NCBI RefSeq assembly: GCF_009762775.1
Contig: NZ_CP046401.1
Location: 4,798,001-4,862,000, forward strand
Length of the DNA: 64,000 nt
Source of the DNA: Maribellus comscasis
Lineage (GTDB): Bacteria > Bacteroidota > Bacteroidia > Bacteroidales > Prolixibacteraceae
Direction: 5' to 3'
Positions 61,831 through 64,000 of this stretch are shown one piece after another. Below the pieces are notes generated by a model that did no database searches, was not told where the DNA came from, and saw nothing but the letters and a program-made list of their open reading frames with translations. Both the position numbers and the translations under genes were made by a program. Numbering within the stretch: position 1 is the stretch's first letter; the number at the start of each line of letters is the position of its first letter.

Positions 61831-63204
61831 TTACATGGAATGCGTTTTTGAGCGGTTTCGTTTCGCCTTTTGTTGCTCTGTCGGGTTGACCTGCTCCTTA
61901 TTCAAAGGCTCTTTTACATCCTTCGTAGCTTCGTTGGTTTTCCCTTCCGAATTCACAGCTACCTGTGTTTTGCTGTTTTTGTCCGGGGTAACTTCGGCCC
62001 CTTTGGTTTGAGCTTTGTCGGGATTCCATTTGTAAAAATCGAGTTTACTTTTTTCATCGTTTATTTTTATGTAGGCGTTAAACTCCTGGCCTTCTTTGTC
62101 ATACATTCCTGTAACATAAATGGTTTCCCGCTTTTCCAGTTTTTGCTGTTGCTCTTCTGTTAGTTCTTTTCCAAGCAGCGAATTGGGAATATGCACCTGC
62201 CGTTGATCGTTTGCATTTTGATTTTGTTCCTTCTGCTGATCGAAACGGAAACTGATACCTCGCCTGTCGGCATTAATTTGCAACCAGGCGCTAAATTCAT
62301 TTCCACCACGGGATGTCATTCCATCTACAAAAATTGCCCGGCCTTCCGCCAGTTCTTTTTGCTGTCTTTCGTGTAACTTAACGCCTTTTATCTCCTCCGG
62401 GATATTAATCTTATCGGCACGGGCGGCAACAAGCTCATTGGTTAAATGGTCGATGGAAAGAAAGACAGGAGTTGTTTCTCCTTCTTTGTATTGTGGATGA
62501 AGTATGCGTCCGGCATTACCGGTTTGAATAAGATTGTTCTTGTCTTCATTCGTTAGCGTAACCCCAAAGTAAGGCCGGTCAAGTTCAGGTCTGTTACGAA
62601 CCGCATGAACTGCAACATTAAACTTCCCATCTTCATTTTGCCGGAATGCCAGCCGTGCATCAGTGCGAATAGTCAGATTATCGGTTTTCACCGTAATAGG
62701 TATTAAGTCCGGTGATTTCTGGAAATTTAACATGGCATCCAGATTCCCGGTATTTTTCAGAAAATCTTTTGATACCCCCAGCTTTGCCAGTTGTTCCCAG
62801 TCCACTTTGTTTTCGTCAATCAGGTTTGGTTTTTCCTGTTTTTCATCCTTTTTGATGTAATCTTCCGGTTTATTTTCATGCTTTGCCAACATCTCTTTTT
62901 GGGACTTATTTTCTGGTCCCTTAAGCATTTTCTCCAAATCGGATGCTGTCTTCTCCACAAGATTGGTTGGCGCTTTGAAAAAATGGAAATCAGTTGGATT
63001 TTTGTACTGACGATGGAAATTGGTGAAGAAATTTTCCAATACATACCCATTTTTATCAATTTTTAAAAACCGGTCAGAGTTGGCTTGTTTGGGCGGTTCT
63101 GTTATTAACTTGCCGTCGTTATCAAAACCAACTACTGCTTTTAATTTACTCTCGTTTTTTTCTTTGACCAGCAATACCTCCTGGTCATTCGTTTTTTGTT
63201 CCAT
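61831..63204 (-). CDS. DUF4099/DUF3945-type mobile-element protein
   Basis: The 457-residue product is lysine- and glutamine-rich with no signal peptide. The N-terminal third contains VDWEQLAKLGVSKDFLKNTG (DUF4099-like). The middle and C-terminal parts repeat a module seen as RPYFGVTLTNEDKNNLIQTG, LHERQQKELAEGRAIFVDGM and LLGKELTEEQQQKLEKRETI, typical of DUF3945 proteins of Bacteroidetes conjugative elements. The tail is charged and ends in KRNRSKTHSM. Function is unknown; related proteins are sometimes attached to topoisomerase domains. Confidence 0.72.
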   Translation of the reverse strand: MEQKTNDQEVLLVKEKNESKLKAVVGFDNDGKLITEPPKQANSDRFLKIDKNGYVLENFFTNFHRQYKNPTDFHFFKAPTNLVEKTASDLEKMLKGPENKSQKEMLAKHENKPEDYIKKDEKQEKPNLIDENKVDWEQLAKLGVSKDFLKNTGNLDAMLNFQKSPDLIPITVKTDNLTIRTDARLAFRQNEDGKFNVAVHAVRNRPELDRPYFGVTLTNEDKNNLIQTGNAGRILHPQYKEGETTPVFLSIDHLTNELVAARADKINIPEEIKGVKLHERQQKELAEGRAIFVDGMTSRGGNEFSAWLQINADRRGISFRFDQQKEQNQNANDQRQVHIPNSLLGKELTEEQQQKLEKRETIYVTGMYDKEGQEFNAYIKINDEKSKLDFYKWNPDKAQTKGAEVTPDKNSKTQVAVNSEGKTNEATKDVKEPLNKEQVNPTEQQKAKRNRSKTHSM

Positions 63205-63442
63205 AATACATTTCTTTTAATGATTTAAAAGCGAATGTATTGGAGTTTTTACTTGATTAAGGGTAAGTGGCAGCGTTTGGCGCTGAGGTAGTTGGGGGTG
63301 GCTTTAAATAGGAATAATTTGATTAGTTAATGTTAATGCAATCAGATATCAATTTTTCCTAGTTTGTTGCTTGATTTCCGAAAAATGCATAATGACATTT
63401 CAATTCATTCAATTATTAATTATGCTTTGGGAGAAAGGGATC

Positions 63443-63533
63443 GCAGGTTCAATTCCTGCTAACCTGCCTTTTAAAAGGGTTAAGTTGCTTAAAATCAGCC
63501 TAGCCCTTTTTGTTATCCCGACTCTATCCCGAC
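63443..63533 (+). other. probable attachment site: tRNA 3'-end-like T-arm, terminator and direct repeats
   Basis: GCAGG-TTCAATT-CCTGC (63443-63459) is a perfect T-arm with the invariant TTC-A-x core, followed by acceptor-like TAACCTGCC. The rest of a tRNA is absent, as expected for the fragment left at one end of an island. A terminator stem follows (AAAAGGGTTA 63473-63482 with TAGCCCTTTT 63501-63510). Then TATCCCGAC occurs twice (63514, 63525), 11 bp apart, like integrase arm sites. The tRNA identity is not clear, and no integrase gene is seen, so the call is inference. Confidence 0.45.
63473..63514 (+). terminator. terminator downstream of the tRNA-like fragment
   Basis: AAAAGGGTTA and TAGCCCTTTT form a 10-bp stem with one mismatch and an 18-base loop, ending in TTTTTGTT. 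It has the position and form of a tRNA-operon terminator. Confidence 0.6.
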
Positions 63534-63815
63534 AATAATGATTTTTTGTATTTATTACCAGTTAGAACTATACACTATTAAGCAGTTGATGAGCTTTAAA
63601 ACATAACGGTTAATGGGATGCAGGAGATTGATTTTTATATAACTTTTATAGAATGTGTTATATTAATTCAAATTCACTCATAAAATAATTTCATACCCTA
63701 TTTCAAAATATAGAGAAAATATGATTTTAGTACATAAAGGAAATGTGAATTAAAACAGGATAAAATACTATTCAATTAATCGAATTTGTGTTTTTACTTT
63801 TATATTTTTGAGTGC

Positions 63816-64000
63816 ATGAACAAGTTAAGATTCTCAGGACATGATACGTTTGTTGTCAGGACTTTTTGGCCTAAAAAAGGTTTTGATTTTATTAATATCA
63901 GTGGAAGCTTCAGCAGTGAAAGTGCAGTGGTTGATTTGGGGGTTGGAAAAAACATGGTAGCATCCATAAATTTTTGGATGAAAGCTTTGGGACTTTACGA
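63816..64000 (+). CDS. DUF4007-type protein, N-terminal part (runs off the right edge)
   Basis: From the ATG at 63816 the frame is open to the end of the window (61 codons). The translation begins NKLRFSGHDTFVVRTFWPKK and includes SSESAVVDLGVGKNMVASIN and FWMKALGL. FSGH(D/E)TF at the start and VxLGVGKNMVxSIxxW are the hallmark blocks of DUF4007. That family is commonly encoded with DNA phosphorothioation or related restriction-type defence genes. The gene starts about 280 bp after the attachment-site-like block. Only the first 61 residues are available. Confidence 0.78.
   Translation, partial: MNKLRFSGHDTFVVRTFWPKKGFDFINISGSFSSESAVVDLGVGKNMVASINFWMKALGLY

Larger units (their letters stand above)
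63205..63815. other. intergenic region with tRNA-end-like attachment site
   Basis: No gene is recognised in 611 bp. Near the DUF3945-type gene a short hairpin CAGCG-TTTGG-CGCTG (63271-63285) lies in a G-rich stretch. The right part holds the attachment-site-like block at 63443-63533. The remainder up to the DUF4007-type gene is AT-rich. Confidence 0.45.

Noticed and set aside
63421..63468. Complete tRNA gene
   Set aside because: Only a T-arm and an acceptor-like end are present; no matching anticodon or D arm or 5' acceptor strand precedes it.

Overview
The window is chromosomal DNA from a Bacteroidota bacterium, most likely a marine or sediment member of the Marinilabiliales (Prolixibacteraceae-like); the family level is inference. 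The signs are SusC/SusD-type outer-membrane proteins, an ECF sigma/FecR pair, AraC regulators with membrane or TPR sensor halves, a LytS/LytTR two-component pair, AT-rich spacers without clear Shine-Dalgarno sequences, and TAnnTTTG-like promoter elements.

Layout. (1) 1-14.3 kb, all minus strand: the start of a TonB-dependent receptor, a DUF4386 protein, a quinone-oxidoreductase-like dehydrogenase, three serine beta-lactamase-fold hydrolases, an ankyrin protein, two AraC-type regulators (one a TolB-like/TPR/AraC fusion), a Vat/CatB-like acetyltransferase, a GIY-YIG-like protein, a nitroreductase, a GNAT enzyme and a YdcZ-like transporter. Several starts here are preceded, at similar distances, by a shared motif (GTTCGGA, tandem at 21 bp in two cases), which suggests a local AraC regulon. 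(2) 14.6-24.6 kb, plus strand: ECF sigma, FecR, SusC with an STN domain, SusD, then two enzymes with signal peptides that belong to normally cytosolic families: an argininosuccinate-lyase-like C-N lyase and an MmgE/PrpD protein. This is the most unusual system in the window. A periplasmic pathway for an imported N-substituted amino dicarboxylate (iminodisuccinate/EDDS-like) is a testable idea. (3) 25.1-29.6 kb, plus strand: a LytS-type kinase, a LytTR regulator and a lipoprotein GH3 glycosidase. (4) 29.8-45.1 kb, mostly minus strand: a saccharolytic cluster without its own SusCD. It holds an MFS sugar porter, a DUF5107/TPR protein and a rhamnogalacturonan acetylesterase-like enzyme, a divergent AraC regulator, then an SGNH esterase, a CBM9-like protein and two large unknown exported proteins, with a GH31 remnant at the upstream end.

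(5) 45.1-49.4 kb, minus strand: small housekeeping or resistance-like genes (methyltransferase, alpha/beta hydrolase, GNAT, rifampin ADP-ribosyltransferase Arr, RibD/DHFR-like reductase, DoxX). (6) 49.4-52.0 kb: an IS21-family element with istA and istB and iterated 23-24 bp terminal repeats. It abuts both neighbouring genes and I find no target duplication. (7) 52-63.5 kb: part of a Bacteroidetes integrative element (RteC-like regulator, excisionase-like HTH, a 1743-residue DNA methylase-helicase, DUF1896 and DUF3945-type proteins, plus DUF6448 and AraC genes). It ends in a tRNA-3'-end-like sequence with a terminator and short direct repeats that look like an attachment site. (8) From 63.8 kb: the start of a DUF4007-type gene, a family often found beside DNA phosphorothioation or restriction genes, so a defence island may begin at the right edge.

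No rRNA, complete tRNA or CRISPR array was recognised.
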